A DNA stretch of 64,000 nt from Streptomyces lichenis (lineage in GTDB: Bacteria; Actinomycetota; Actinomycetes; Streptomycetales; Streptomycetaceae). Both the position numbers and the translations under genes were made by a program. Under the pieces are notes generated by a model. That model made no database searches and was not told the origin of the DNA. It saw only the letters and a list, made by a program, of their open reading frames with translations. This document shows positions 25,396 through 34,212 of the stretch, in pieces (the stretch's first letter is position 1; every line of letters starts with the position of its first letter). The stretch is from NCBI RefSeq assembly GCF_023218175.1, contig NZ_JALPTH010000005.1:186001-250000 (forward strand), in the 5' to 3' direction.

Positions 25396-26538
25396 GTGGC
25401 AGCACGCCAGCACCAGGAACCCGTCCCCCCTCACGATCCGGGGCCGCCCGGCCCGCGGCGGGAGGGCGGCGGTATCGAGGGGCGGTCCGGTGGCCGCCAT
25501 CGCGGGCGGCGGGGCCGGGAGACTTCGGCCCGGAGGGCCGGAGCGGCCGGTGGGCGGGTGGCGCTGACGCTGGCGCTCGCCGGGGCGGCGACCGCGACCG
25601 CGCTGACGGGTTCCGGGCACGCGGAGCCCCGGCTGACCCCGGCGGGGGCCAAGGCGGAGGCGGACCGGCTGTACCGGGCCGCCGAGGAGGCGGCCGAGCG
25701 GTACAACGCCGTCCGGGAGAAGGCGGACGGCGCCCGGAAGGCGGTGAACGCGCTCCGCGACGAGGTGGCCCGGCGGGCGGCGGTCCTCAACACCGCCCGA
25801 GGCGCGGTCGGCGCGATGGCCGCCGCCGACTACCGCTCCGGTACGGGCGGTGGGCTGCCGCCCGCGCTGCGGCTGGCGCTCACGGCCGACCCGGACGCCT
25901 ATCTGGACGGCGCCGTGCTCGCCGGCCGGGCCGCCGACCACCGGGCCCGTACGGTCGGCGCGCTGCGCGGAGAACTGGTGGAGCTGGCCCGGCTGCGGTC
26001 GGAGGCCGCCGGCCGGCTGACAGAGCTGGAGTCGCTACGGGCCGAGGCCGGCCGCCACCAGGCGGTGGTCCACGGCAAGGCCGCGGCGGCGCGGCGGCTG
26101 GTCGACAGCCTGCCGCAGCCGCAGCGCGCGGCCTACCAGGGGGAGGTGGCCGCGCCCGGGCCCCGGCCGGGGCCGCCGCCGGGCGACGGGTCCCGGGCCG
26201 CCGCGGCCGTCGCCTTCGCGTACGGAGCGCTGGGGAAGCCGTACGTCTGGGGGGCGACCGGCCCCGCCTCGTTCGACTGCTCGGGGCTGACCCAGGCGGC
26301 CTGGCGCTCGGCCGGGGTGGCGCTGCCCCGGACCACCTACACCCAGATCGGGGCGGGGCGGCGGGTCGGGAGGGGTGAGCTGGCCCCGGGCGACCTGGTC
26401 TTCTTCTACTCCGGGATCAGCCATGTCGGGCTCTACATCGGCGGCGGCCGCATGATCCACGCGCCCCGCCCGGGCGCCCCGGTGCGGATCGCCCCGATCG
26501 ACGAGATGCCCTGGGCGGGCGCCACCCGGGTGGCCTGA
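25396..26538 (+). CDS. NlpC/P60 (C40) peptidase with coiled-coil region
   Basis: About 380 residues in the classical RipA-like layout. The signal segment is VALTLALAGAATATALTGSGHA. A long coiled coil (LTPAGAKAEADRLYRAAEEAAERYN to about residue 255) precedes a short linker and the C40 domain: catalytic Cys in SFDCSGLTQAAW, His in ISHVGLYIGGGR, then MIHAPRPGAPVRI. It cuts within peptide stems of peptidoglycan during growth or separation. GTG 25396 is chosen over GTG 25384, which lies only 1 nt from AGGAAGGGA. No ydaO leader is visible here, unlike the paralogue at 23616. Confidence 0.88.
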   Translation: MAARQHQEPVPPHDPGPPGPRREGGGIEGRSGGRHRGRRGRETSARRAGAAGGRVALTLALAGAATATALTGSGHAEPRLTPAGAKAEADRLYRAAEEAAERYNAVREKADGARKAVNALRDEVARRAAVLNTARGAVGAMAAADYRSGTGGGLPPALRLALTADPDAYLDGAVLAGRAADHRARTVGALRGELVELARLRSEAAGRLTELESLRAEAGRHQAVVHGKAAAARRLVDSLPQPQRAAYQGEVAAPGPRPGPPPGDGSRAAAAVAFAYGALGKPYVWGATGPASFDCSGLTQAAWRSAGVALPRTTYTQIGAGRRVGRGELAPGDLVFFYSGISHVGLYIGGGRMIHAPRPGAPVRIAPIDEMPWAGATRVA

Positions 26539-26574
26539 GCCCACTGGGGCCCGGGGGCGTCGGGGGCCCGGGGG

Positions 26575-27276
26575 TCAGACCAGCCGGCGTGCGGTGGCCC
26601 AGCGGGTCAGCTCATGGCGGTTGGAGAGCTGGAGCTTGCGGAGCACCGCGGAGACATGGGACTCCACGGTCTTCACCGAGATGAACAGCTGCTTGGCGAT
26701 CTCCTTGTACGCGTATCCCCGGGCGATCAGCCGCAGCACCTCGCGCTCACGCTGGGTGAGCCGGTCCAGGTCCTCGTCCACCGGAGGGGCGTCGGTGGAG
26801 GCGAAGGCGTCCAGCACGAAACCGGCCAGCCGGGGCGAGAAGACCGCGTCGCCCTCCTGGACCCGGAAGACCGAGTCCACCAGGTCGGTGCCGGTGATGG
26901 TCTTGGTGACATAACCGCGGGCACCGCCCCGGATGACACCGATGACGTCCTCCGCCGCGTCCGAGACGGAGAGCGCCAGGAACCGCACCGGGTCCTCGGC
27001 GGCCGCCATCAGACCGGCGCAGCGGCGCAGCACCTCGACCCCGCCGCCGCCGGGCAGATGGACGTCGAGCAGGACCACCTCGGGGCGGCTCTCGGTGATC
27101 ACGGCGACCGCCTGGTCGACGTCGGCGGCCTCGCCGACCACCTCGACCCCGGTGGTGTCGGTGCGGCCGATCTCGGCGCGCACCCCCGTACGGAACATCC
27201 GGTGGTCGTCCACCAGCACCACCCGCACCCGGCGTCCGGCCGCCGTCTGCCCGGCCCCCGTCGTGGTCTCGCTCAT
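26575..27276 (-). CDS. NarL/FixJ-family response regulator
   Basis: 233 residues. The receiver domain has acidic pocket VVLVDDHRMFR, phospho-acceptor Asp in VVLLDVHLPGGGG, conserved Ser/Thr in LALSVSD, and Lys in GYVTKTITG. The C-terminal LuxR HTH is LTQREREVLRLIARGYAYKEIAKQLFISVKTVESHVSAVLRKL. Its start overlaps the sensor-kinase stop by 4 nt, so the pair is translationally coupled. Target genes are unknown; the divergent PspC gene is a candidate. Confidence 0.93.
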   Translation of the reverse strand: MSETTTGAGQTAAGRRVRVVLVDDHRMFRTGVRAEIGRTDTTGVEVVGEAADVDQAVAVITESRPEVVLLDVHLPGGGGVEVLRRCAGLMAAAEDPVRFLALSVSDAAEDVIGVIRGGARGYVTKTITGTDLVDSVFRVQEGDAVFSPRLAGFVLDAFASTDAPPVDEDLDRLTQREREVLRLIARGYAYKEIAKQLFISVKTVESHVSAVLRKLQLSNRHELTRWATARRLV

Positions 27277-28544
27277 CCGTCCGCCCTCTCCATCTCCAGC
27301 TCCACCTCGGTGCCCTCGCCCGGGGCGGTCCGCACCCGGGCGGTGCCGCCGTTGCGACGCATCCGGCCGATGACCGATTCTCGTACGCCCATCCGGTCCT
27401 CGGGAACCGCGTCCAGGTCGAAACCGGGGCCCCGGTCGCGCACCGAGACGAAGACCGTGCGGCCCTCGACCTCCGCGAACACCTGGACCGGCCCGCCCCC
27501 GCCACCGTACTTGGCGGCGTTGACCATGGCCTCGCGCGCGGCCTGGAGCTGGGCGGCCAGCCGCTCGTCCAACGGGCAGTCGCCGACGACCACCACCTCT
27601 ATCGGGACGCCGTGCTTGTCCTCGACCTCGGCGGCGGTCCGCTTCACCGCCTCGGCGAGGGTGTCGGGCTCGTCGCTCTCGTCCTTGCCGGTGCCCTCGG
27701 GGCGGTAGAGCCAGTTCCGCAGCTCCCGCTCCTGGGCGCGGGCGAGCCGGCGGACCTCGCCGGGGTCCTCGGCGTGCCGTTGTATCAGGGTCAGGGTGTG
27801 CAGTACGGAGTCATGGACATGGGCGGCGACCTCGGCCCGCTCCTGGGCGCGGATGCGCATGGTCCGCTCCTCGGAGAGGTCCTGGGACATCCGCACCAGC
27901 CACGGCCCGGCGAGCAGGGCCATCCCGGCGAGCACCGCTATCGCGGCGGTCAGCGCGGTGCCGAGCTGGGCGGCGGCCCCGCGGACCACCAGGAACACCG
28001 TCAGCCCCATGCCGACCAGGGCGACCCCGGCGACGGCCCGGGCGAGCTGGAACAGCCGCCTGCGGCCGCCGGCCTCGGTCCAGCGGGCGCGGCGCGCGTT
28101 GTCCACCTGACGCCAGACCAGGACGACGCCGACGCCGACCAGCAGGGTCGGCCAGACATACCGCCCGGCGCCGGCGCCGAAGTCCACGCTGCCGGCGAAG
28201 GCGACCGCGCCGATGGCGAGCGCGACCATGGCGACGACCTGGCCGCGGTCCGGCTTGCGCAGCCGGCGCCGCCCGTCCGCGGTGGTCTCGAACACCGAGC
28301 GTGACTCGCTGGCGCGGCCGCCGACCCCGAGCGGGACGGCGATCCAGAACGCCGCGTACAGCAGGACGCCCAGGCCGTTGGAGAGGAACAGCGCGAGGAA
28401 GGCGAACCGCACCCACACCACCGGCAGCCCCAGGTGCCCGGCCAGCCCGCGGGCCACACCACCGAGCATCCGCCCGTCGGCGCTGCGGTACAGCTTGCGC
28501 ACGGGAGGGTCGTCGAGGTCGGCCGGACGGGTGGTGACGGGCAT
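27273..28544 (-). CDS. PspC-domain sensor histidine kinase (HisKA_3 type)
   Basis: 423 residues. The N-terminal PspC domain is LYRSADGRMLGGVARGLAGHLGL. About five TM helices follow to residue ~230. The dimerisation/phosphoacceptor helix AAHVHDSVLHTLTLIQRHA supplies the His. The HATPase domain has NAAKYGGG (N box), VRDRGPGFDLDAVPEDRMGV and GEGTEVELEME. It is paired with the downstream NarL-type regulator. PspC linkage suggests membrane or envelope-stress sensing, similar to LiaS/DesK-type systems. ATG 28544 has no clear Shine-Dalgarno. It is divergent from a second PspC protein. Confidence 0.92.
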   Translation of the reverse strand: MPVTTRPADLDDPPVRKLYRSADGRMLGGVARGLAGHLGLPVVWVRFAFLALFLSNGLGVLLYAAFWIAVPLGVGGRASESRSVFETTADGRRRLRKPDRGQVVAMVALAIGAVAFAGSVDFGAGAGRYVWPTLLVGVGVVLVWRQVDNARRARWTEAGGRRRLFQLARAVAGVALVGMGLTVFLVVRGAAAQLGTALTAAIAVLAGMALLAGPWLVRMSQDLSEERTMRIRAQERAEVAAHVHDSVLHTLTLIQRHAEDPGEVRRLARAQERELRNWLYRPEGTGKDESDEPDTLAEAVKRTAAEVEDKHGVPIEVVVVGDCPLDERLAAQLQAAREAMVNAAKYGGGGGPVQVFAEVEGRTVFVSVRDRGPGFDLDAVPEDRMGVRESVIGRMRRNGGTARVRTAPGEGTEVELEMERADG

Positions 28545-28734
28545 GCTCTGATCGTCACACGTCCGGCCGCACCCCGGTATCAGGGCGGTCCCCTGGCTCG
28601 ACCCTGAGACCGGCCCGGAGACCATCCCGGAGGACGGCCCGGTGAGCGTTCGAGTGGACGGGGCGTGAACCTCAGGGTCGGACCAGGGTCGCGAACGGTG
28701 GTGGCGGGGGGTCACCGTCGGTCACCATGGACGT

Positions 28735-30030
28735 ATGACGCGTTCGGCTCCCTCCGCTCCCCCCGACGGCCGCGAGGCCCCGGGGGCACCGCCCGTCCCG
28801 CTGCGGCGCACCGCGCGCCGCCGGGTCGTGGCGGGCGTCTGCGGCGGCTTGGGCCGGTACTACGACCTCGACCCGGTGATCTTCCGGGTGGCCACCGGTG
28901 TGCTCGCGGTGACCGGTGGCATCGGGCTGGTCTTCTACGGCTTCGCCTGGCTGCTGCTGCCGGCCGACGGCGAGGAGGAGCCGGAGGGGCGGCGGCTGCT
29001 GTCCGGCCGGGTGGACGGGGCCTCGCTGCTGGCCGTGCTGATGGCCCTGGTGGGCTGCGGGCTGTTCCTGTCGATGCTGAACAACGGCGGCACGGTCTCC
29101 TTCTCGCTGCTGCTGGTGCTGGCGGTGGGCGGGGCGGCCGTCTGGTCCCGGCGGCGCTCCACCGAGCCGGAGCCCGGCGAGGGCCCGGCCGCCGTGCACA
29201 CCGTGGCGGAGGCTCCGCCGGAGACCAAGGCGCCGCCCCCGCGCGACCTGCCCTCCTGGTGGCGGGACCCGATCGTCAAGGACGGCACCACCGGCCCGGT
29301 GCCCCTGGGGTATCTGTGGGGCCCGGAGGAGGCGGTGGGGCCGGGCTCCCCCGCCGAGCGGCGCAGGAGCCCCGCCTCGGCGGTCCCGGTGGCCCGGGGC
29401 CCGCGCGCCCTCGGCGGCCTGGTGCTGCTGCTGGCGCTGCTGGCGGGCGCTCTGGGCACCGGGCTGCGCTGGGGCTCCGAGCCGCTGGCGGTCTGCCTCC
29501 AGACCGGGCTGGCCTGTGCGCTGGCGGTGTTCGCGTTCGGGCTGGTGATCAGCTCGTTCGCCGGCCGCACCGGCTCGGGGACGGTCTTCCTGACCGTGCT
29601 GACGGCCCTGCTGCTGGCCGGTGCCTCGGCGCTGCCGCACCGGATCACCACCGACTGGATGCGCACCGAGTGGAAGCCGGCCGTGGCGGCGGACGTCCGG
29701 CCCTCCTACGCGCTGGGCAGCGGAGTCGGCACCCTCGACCTGTCCGCGCTCTCCATACCCGCCGGCCAGACGGTGAGGACCTCCGCCGAGGTGGGCGCCG
29801 GCCGGGTCGAGGTGGTGGTGCCCTGGGACGTCACGGTGAAGGTGCGCGCCCAGAGCGGGCTCGGCGACCTGAAACTGCCGGACGACCCGCCCGGGGACAT
29901 CGACGTGGCCCCCGGGCAGGAGGCGGTGCACACCGTCGCCCCGCCCCGGGGCGCCGCCCCGGCGGGCACCGTCGAGCTGGAGCTGAACATCGCCGTCGGC
30001 CTGGTGGAGGTCACCCGTGCTGCGCCATGA
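28735..30030 (+). CDS. PspC domain-containing membrane protein
   Basis: 431 residues. The PspC domain (RRVVAGVCGGLGRYYDLDPVIFRVA) at about 29-60 and further helices to ~140 precede a Pro/Trp-rich loop (LPSWWRDPIVKDG). More TM helices at ~225-320 and a C-terminal beta-rich domain (SGVGTLDLSALSIPAGQTV...VGAGRVEVVVPWDV), resembling the LiaF/DUF2154-type domain, follow. It is likely an envelope-stress partner of the divergent PspC sensor kinase. The 190-bp intergenic region contains GACCCTGAG/CTCAGGGTC inverted arms (28600-28608 and 28671-28679). The next gene overlaps its end by 14 nt. Confidence 0.88.
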   Translation: MTRSAPSAPPDGREAPGAPPVPLRRTARRRVVAGVCGGLGRYYDLDPVIFRVATGVLAVTGGIGLVFYGFAWLLLPADGEEEPEGRRLLSGRVDGASLLAVLMALVGCGLFLSMLNNGGTVSFSLLLVLAVGGAAVWSRRRSTEPEPGEGPAAVHTVAEAPPETKAPPPRDLPSWWRDPIVKDGTTGPVPLGYLWGPEEAVGPGSPAERRRSPASAVPVARGPRALGGLVLLLALLAGALGTGLRWGSEPLAVCLQTGLACALAVFAFGLVISSFAGRTGSGTVFLTVLTALLLAGASALPHRITTDWMRTEWKPAVAADVRPSYALGSGVGTLDLSALSIPAGQTVRTSAEVGAGRVEVVVPWDVTVKVRAQSGLGDLKLPDDPPGDIDVAPGQEAVHTVAPPRGAAPAGTVELELNIAVGLVEVTRAAP

Positions 30031-30280
30031 GTTCCACCCCGGCCGCCTGGTCACCGGCGCCACCGGCCTGGCCGTCGCCGTCCTCTACGCGGGCGACGCG
30101 GCCGGCGCCTGGCACGCCCCCTGGTACGCGGTGTTCCCGGTGCTCGTGCTCGGGCTGCTGCTGGCCGGGGCGGCGGGCTACGCCGGCTACCGGGCCCGGC
30201 GGCGGCGCGCGGACCAGGCCGCGTCGACCGAGAACAGCGGCGCCCCGGCCAGCACCAGGGGCAGCCAGCCGATCAGATAG
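30017..30280 (+). CDS. Small two-helix membrane protein
   Basis: 87 residues from GTG 30017, overlapping the PspC gene end by 14 nt. The two TM helices are VTGATGLAVAVLYAGDAAGAW and WYAVFPVLVLGLLLAGAAGYAGY. The tail ADQAASTENSGAPASTRGSQ runs 94 bp into the convergent DoxX gene on the other strand. I recall similar tails in streptomycete homologues, so the overlap seems conserved. Function unknown; presumably works with the PspC protein. Confidence 0.7.
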   Translation: MLRHEFHPGRLVTGATGLAVAVLYAGDAAGAWHAPWYAVFPVLVLGLLLAGAAGYAGYRARRRRADQAASTENSGAPASTRGSQPIR

Positions 30281-30858
30281 GGGAGGTCGTTGCCGTAGTA
30301 GTAGGGGGCGGACGGCCAGCTGACGGTCAGCCACAGGCTGAGCGAGATCAGCGCCCCGCCGAGCGCCGCCAGCCGGGCCAGCACCCCCACCAGGGTGCCG
30401 ACCCCGACGGCCAGCTCACCGGCGGCCAGGGCGTAGCCGAAGCCCTCGGGGTTCCGCAGCGCCAGGTCCACCAGCCAGGGCACGGCGGAGGAGTCCCGGA
30501 CCGCGCGCATGGTCTCGCCGACGGACCCGGGGCCGGACGCGGCGAGGAAGCCGGGGTCGGTGAGCTTGTCCAGCCCGGCGTAGATGAAGGTCACGCCGAG
30601 GAAGATCCGCAACGGAAGCAACGCGTACCGCCCGCCCCCGGCCCGCCACCCGGCCCCGGGTCCCGCGGGGGCGCCGCCCTGGTCCCCGCCCTGGCGCCCG
30701 CCCGCCCGACCGGCCTCGAAGCGCCCAGGCCGCTCCCGCGCGCCGAAGCGTCCGGGCCGCTCCTGTGCACCGAAGCGCACGGTGGACTCGCTTCCGGCGA
30801 AGCGCACGGTGGGCTCGCCGTCGTCGTAGCGCCCCGCCGCGCCGTGGGTGTGGGTCAT
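30187..30858 (-). CDS. DoxX family membrane protein
   Basis: 223 residues. The N-terminal ~75 are low complexity with near-repeats TVRFAGSES/TVRFGAQE and RPGRFGARE/RPGRFEAGR. Four TM helices follow in the DoxX pattern: LLPLRIFLGVTFIYAGLDKL, FGYALAAGELAVGVGTLVGV, LGGALISLSLWLTVSW and YLIGWLPLVLAGAPLF. ATG 30858. DoxX proteins sit in quinone/thiol redox systems in other bacteria; no such partner is adjacent. Its 3' end overlaps the opposing small membrane gene. Confidence 0.85.
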   Translation of the reverse strand: MTHTHGAAGRYDDGEPTVRFAGSESTVRFGAQERPGRFGARERPGRFEAGRAGGRQGGDQGGAPAGPGAGWRAGGGRYALLPLRIFLGVTFIYAGLDKLTDPGFLAASGPGSVGETMRAVRDSSAVPWLVDLALRNPEGFGYALAAGELAVGVGTLVGVLARLAALGGALISLSLWLTVSWPSAPYYYGNDLPYLIGWLPLVLAGAPLFSVDAAWSARRRRAR

Positions 30859-30930
30859 CGCCGTCCGCCTCTCCACGCCGGGCCCGGACCCCGATGGTCC
30901 CGCGGACCCCCTCCCGGGGATACGTACCGG

Positions 30931-31711
30931 GGACCGACCGGGTTCACCACCCGAGGCCAGGCCTACCGCCCGGGACCGGGTCATCCTCCGGGGCCAGGTT
31001 CGCCGCCTGGACGGGCCCACCACCCGAGGTCGGGCCCACCGCCCGGGGCCGGATCGCCCCCCGGGGCCAGGTTCCCCGCCCGGACCGGGCCCACCACCCG
31101 AGGTCGGGCCCACCGCCCGGGGCCGGATCGCCCCCCGGGGCCAGGTTCCCCGCCCGGACCGGGCTCACCACCCGAGGTCGGGCCCACCACCCGGGACTGG
31201 ATTCCACACACGACCGGGTTCCCATCCCCGGGACCGGGTCACCCCCGGGGCCAGGTTCCCCGCCCCGGACCGGGCTCACCACCCGAGGTTGGGCGCACCA
31301 CCCGGGACCGGGTCGCCCCCCGGAGCTGGGTTCACCACCGTGTCCGGGCCCCCCGGAACCGAGCCACCCCCGGGACCGGGTTCACCCCCCGGGGCCACGT
31401 TCAACCGCCCCGGACCGGGTTCAGCGCACACGACCGGGCTCACCACCCGAGGTCAGGCCCGCCCCGGACCAGGCTCACCACCCGAGGTCGGGCGCACCAC
31501 CCGAGGCGGGGTCGCCCCCGGGGCCAGGTTTCCCGCCCCGGACCGGGCTCACCACCCGAGGTCGGGCCCACCACCCGGGGCCGGATCGCCCCCGGGGCCA
31601 GGTTTCCCGCCCCGGACCGGGCTCACCACCCGAGGTCGGGCCCACCACCCGGGACTGGATTCCCTACACGACCGGGTTCCCATCCCCCGACCCAGGTTCA
31701 CCCCGCACGAC
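30931..31711. repeat. Higher-order tandem repeat: about 42 monomers of ~18.5 bp in 74-bp units
   Basis: A ~780-bp array between the DoxX and cupin genes. The monomer resembles GACCGGGTTCACCACCCGG and contains CCGGG/CCCGG arms, so each can form a small hairpin. Groups of four monomers make 74-bp units that repeat almost exactly: anchors CACCCGAGGTCGGG at 31021, 31095 and 31169, and again at 31479, 31553 and 31627. A longer block ending in GACTGGATTCC is also duplicated (about 31180-31230 and 31639-31686). All frames are open, but 74 is not a multiple of three, so I judge it non-coding. Confidence 0.92.
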
Positions 31712-31729
31712 CGGGGCCAGAATGCGGGC

Positions 31730-32212
31730 ATGACCGACGACGCATCGCGTGCACTGTCCACGGCCCGCTCCCCGCTGGTCGACCTGCTCGGGCTGGAGCC
31801 CCATGTGGAGGGCGGCTGGTATCGGGAGACCTGGCGGACGGAGGGCGCCACGGCTCCCGACGGCTACCCGGGCGCCCGCCCGTACGCCACCGGTATCCAC
31901 TTCCTGCTGCACCCCGGGGAGACCTCCGCCTGGCACCGGGTGCGCTCCGACGAGCTGTGGCTCTGGCACCGCGGCGGGCCGCTCCGGCTCTCGCTGGGCG
32001 GACCGGGCGAGAAGCCGAGCGGGGCACCCGAGCACCTGGTGCTCGGCGCCTCCGTGGAGGACGGCGAGCACCCGCAGCTGCTGGTCCCGGCCGGTCACTG
32101 GCAGTCGGCCGAGCCGCTGGGCGACGAGCCGGTGCTGGTCTCCTGTGTGGTGGCGCCGGGCTTCGCCTACGAGGACTTCGAGCTGCTGGAGGGCGGGGAG
32201 ACGGAGGGGTGA
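31730..32212 (+). CDS. Cupin family protein (DUF985)
   Basis: 160 residues, a single DUF985 cupin: LGLEPHVEGGWYRETWR, ATGIHFLLHPGETSAWHRVRSDELWLWHRG with metal-type His/Glu residues, VPAGHWQSAEP and SCVVAPGFAYEDFEL. The family includes RmlC-like cupins of unknown activity. ATG 31730 is preceded only by the repeat array; a CAGAAT -10-like hexamer just after the last monomer suggests a start very near the ATG. An upstream in-frame extension would encode the array and is rejected. Confidence 0.87.
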   Translation: MTDDASRALSTARSPLVDLLGLEPHVEGGWYRETWRTEGATAPDGYPGARPYATGIHFLLHPGETSAWHRVRSDELWLWHRGGPLRLSLGGPGEKPSGAPEHLVLGASVEDGEHPQLLVPAGHWQSAEPLGDEPVLVSCVVAPGFAYEDFELLEGGETEG

Positions 32213-32216
32213 ACGG

Positions 32217-32245
32217 CCGGAGCCGCCGTCCACGAGGGGTGGGCG
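32217..32245. terminator. Bidirectional hairpin terminator
   Basis: CCGGAGCCGCCG arm pairing with CGGCGGCTCCGG (one bulge), between the convergent cupin and guaA genes. Confidence 0.75.
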
Positions 32246-32276
32246 GCGGCTCCGGTACGGACGGCCGGCGGGAGGG

Positions 32277-33860
32277 CTACTCCCACTCGATGGTGCCCGG
32301 GGGCTTGGAGGTCACGTCCAGGACGACGCGGTTGACGTCGCGGACCTCGTTGGTGATCCGGGTGGAGATCCGGGCCAGCACGTCGTACGGCATCCGCGTC
32401 CAGTCGGCCGTCATCGCGTCCTCGGAGGACACCGGGCGCAGCACGATCGGGTGGCCGTAGGTGCGGCCGTCGCCCTGCACGCCGACGCTGCGGACATCGG
32501 CGAGGAGGACCACCGGGCACTGCCAGATGTCCCGGTCCAGACCGGCCGCGGTCAGTTCCTCGCGGGCGATGGCGTCGGCATCGCGGAGCAGGTCGAGCCG
32601 CTCGCGGGTCACCTCGCCGACGATCCGGATACCGAGGCCGGGGCCCGGGAACGGCTGGCGGTGGACGATCTCCTCCGGCAGGCCGAGCTCCTGGCCGACC
32701 ATCCGGACCTCGTCCTTGAACAGCTGGCGCAGCGGCTCGACGAGCTGGAACTCCAGGTCCTCGGGCAGCCCGCCCACGTTGTGGTGGGACTTGATGTTGG
32801 CGGTGCCGGTGCCGCCGCCGGACTCCACCACGTCCGGGTAGAGGGTGCCCTGCACCAGGAACTCCACCGGCTGGTCGTTCGGCGCCTCGGCGACGATCTC
32901 GGCCTGGGCCTGCTCGAAGACCCGGATGAACTCCCGGCCGATGATCTTGCGCTTCTCCTCGGGGTCGGAGACCCCGGCGAGCGCGGACAGGAACCGCTCC
33001 TGGGCGTCCACGACCTTCAGCTGCACACCGGTGGCCGCGACGAAGTCCTTCTCGACCTGCTCGGTCTCGCCCTTGCGCATCAGCCCGTGGTCGACGTAGA
33101 CGCAGGTGAGCTGGGAGCCGATGGCCTTCTGCACCAGGGCCGCGGCCACCGCCGAGTCGACGCCGCCGGACAGCCCGCAGATCGCGCGCCGGTCGCCGAC
33201 CTGGGCGCGGATCGACTCGATCTGCTCCTCGATGACGTTCCCGGTGGTCCAGTCGGGGGTGAGCCCGGCGCCCCGGTAGAGGAAGTGCTCCAGGATCTGC
33301 TGGCCGTGCGTGGAGTGCATCACCTCGGGGTGGTACTGCACCCCGTAGAGCTTCTTCTCGTCGTTCTCGAAGGCGGCGACCGGCACCACGTCGGTGGAGG
33401 CGGTGACGGAGAAGCCCTCGGGCGCGGCGGAGCAGGCGTCACCGTGCGACATCCACACCGGCTGCTCGGTCGGGGTGCCCTCGAAGAGGGTGGAGGAGGC
33501 CTTGGAGACGTGCAGCGGGGTGCGACCGTACTCGCGGGCGCCGGTGTTGTCGACGGTGCCGCCGAGCGTGGTGGCCATCAGCTGGAAGCCGTAGCACATG
33601 CCGAAGACGGGGACACCCGCCTCGAAGAGGGCGCGGTCGATGCTGGGCGCCCCCTCCTCGTACACGGAGGACGGCCCGCCGGAGAGGATGATCGCCTTGG
33701 GGTTCTTCGCCAGGATCTCGTCCACCGGCATGGTGGAGGGGACGATCTCGCTGTAGACCCGGGCCTCACGGACGCGGCGGGCGATGAGCTGGGCGTACTG
33801 CGCGCCGAAGTCGACGACGAGTACGGCGTCGGGCGCGGCAGCGGGATTCGCTGATGACAC
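32277..33860 (-). CDS. guaA: GMP synthase (glutamine-hydrolysing)
   Basis: 527 residues, XMP to GMP using glutamine amide. The class I amidotransferase half has nucleophile Cys in [10 protein letters not shown] and His/Glu in [10 protein letters not shown]. The PP-loop of the ATP pyrophosphatase half is [15 protein letters not shown]. The C-terminal dimerisation domain is [21 protein letters not shown] 33860 ([19 protein letters not shown]) follows GGAAGG at 8 nt. A minus-strand TAGAAT at 33925-33930 could be the -10. The nearby guaB and guaB3 genes (51.7-54.4 kb) make the same nucleotide branch. Confidence 0.96.
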   Translation of the reverse strand: MSSANPAAAPDAVLVVDFGAQYAQLIARRVREARVYSEIVPSTMPVDEILAKNPKAIILSGGPSSVYEEGAPSIDRALFEAGVPVFGMCYGFQLMATTLGGTVDNTGAREYGRTPLHVSKASSTLFEGTPTEQPVWMSHGDACSAAPEGFSVTASTDVVPVAAFENDEKKLYGVQYHPEVMHSTHGQQILEHFLYRGAGLTPDWTTGNVIEEQIESIRAQVGDRRAICGLSGGVDSAVAAALVQKAIGSQLTCVYVDHGLMRKGETEQVEKDFVAATGVQLKVVDAQERFLSALAGVSDPEEKRKIIGREFIRVFEQAQAEIVAEAPNDQPVEFLVQGTLYPDVVESGGGTGTANIKSHHNVGGLPEDLEFQLVEPLRQLFKDEVRMVGQELGLPEEIVHRQPFPGPGLGIRIVGEVTRERLDLLRDADAIAREELTAAGLDRDIWQCPVVLLADVRSVGVQGDGRTYGHPIVLRPVSSEDAMTADWTRMPYDVLARISTRITNEVRDVNRVVLDVTSKPPGTIEWE

Positions 33861-34000
33861 TACGGCGGCCTTCCGGCGTGGAGACGTGAGGTGTGGGGTG
33901 CGGTGATGTAGGGGGTGTGTCTCGATTCTAACGGCCCCGGTCACCCGTCCTCTCGTCTCACCATCCGAACCGGCGGCCGCCCCCTTCGGGTGATGGTCCA

Positions 34001-34006
34001 TACTGT
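34001..34006 (+). promoter_or_regulatory. -10 element for leader ORF and chorismate mutase
   Basis: TACTGT (TANNNT) ends five bases before ATG 34011, compatible with transcription starting at or near that ATG. A clear -35 is not seen. Confidence 0.45.
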
Positions 34007-34010
34007 CGCC

Positions 34011-34091
34011 ATGCGCGAGCTCCCGACCTTCGTCTTTACCTATGGCACCCGGCCCGTCCGGCTGCCATGGTCGTGCTGCTTGAGCCACTGA
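34011..34091 (+). CDS. Putative Phe/Tyr-rich leader peptide upstream of chorismate mutase
   Basis: A 26-codon ORF reading [12 protein letters not shown]...LPWSCCLSH. Phe, Phe and Tyr fall at positions 7, 9 and 11 and Trp at 20, an aromatic density unusual for such a short peptide. It has no Shine-Dalgarno and sits directly behind a -10, as leaderless peptides do. A small hairpin can form over 34044-34066 just after the Tyr codon, and a strong terminator hairpin follows the stop by 12 nt. The arrangement suggests translation-coupled attenuation. Alternative: remnant of a gamma-glutamylcyclotransferase, whose start FVYGTLR is similar. Confidence 0.5.
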   Translation: MRELPTFVFTYGTRPVRLPWSCCLSH

Positions 34092-34103
34092 CAAGCGACT
34101 TCC

Positions 34104-34138
34104 CAGGCGCCCCGGGCCGATTCGGTCCGGGGCGCCTG
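34104..34138 (+). terminator. Attenuator-like terminator between leader ORF and chorismate mutase
   Basis: A perfect 12-bp stem CAGGCGCCCCGG/CCGGGGCGCCTG followed by TGTGTTT. It lies inside the transcript leader, 75 bp before the chorismate mutase start, on the same strand. Confidence 0.7.
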
Positions 34139-34212
34139 TGTGTTTCCCGGACCGGACCGCCCGGGGCCCGCCGCCCCGGCCCCCGATGACCGAGCCCTCC
34201 GAGGAGACCCCC

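Noticed and set aside
30848..31729. Long Pro/Gly/Arg open frame in phase with the cupin gene
   Set aside because: It simply reads through the 74-bp repeat array, whose unit is not a multiple of three; all frames are open because stops are rare at this G+C content.
34086..34094. TTGTCAGTG on the minus strand, a fourth possible damage-promoter element
   Set aside because: The hexamer at the required spacing is AGCACG, not TANNNT, and the nearest minus-strand gene start (guaA) is more than 220 bp away. The site lies within the leader ORF end.
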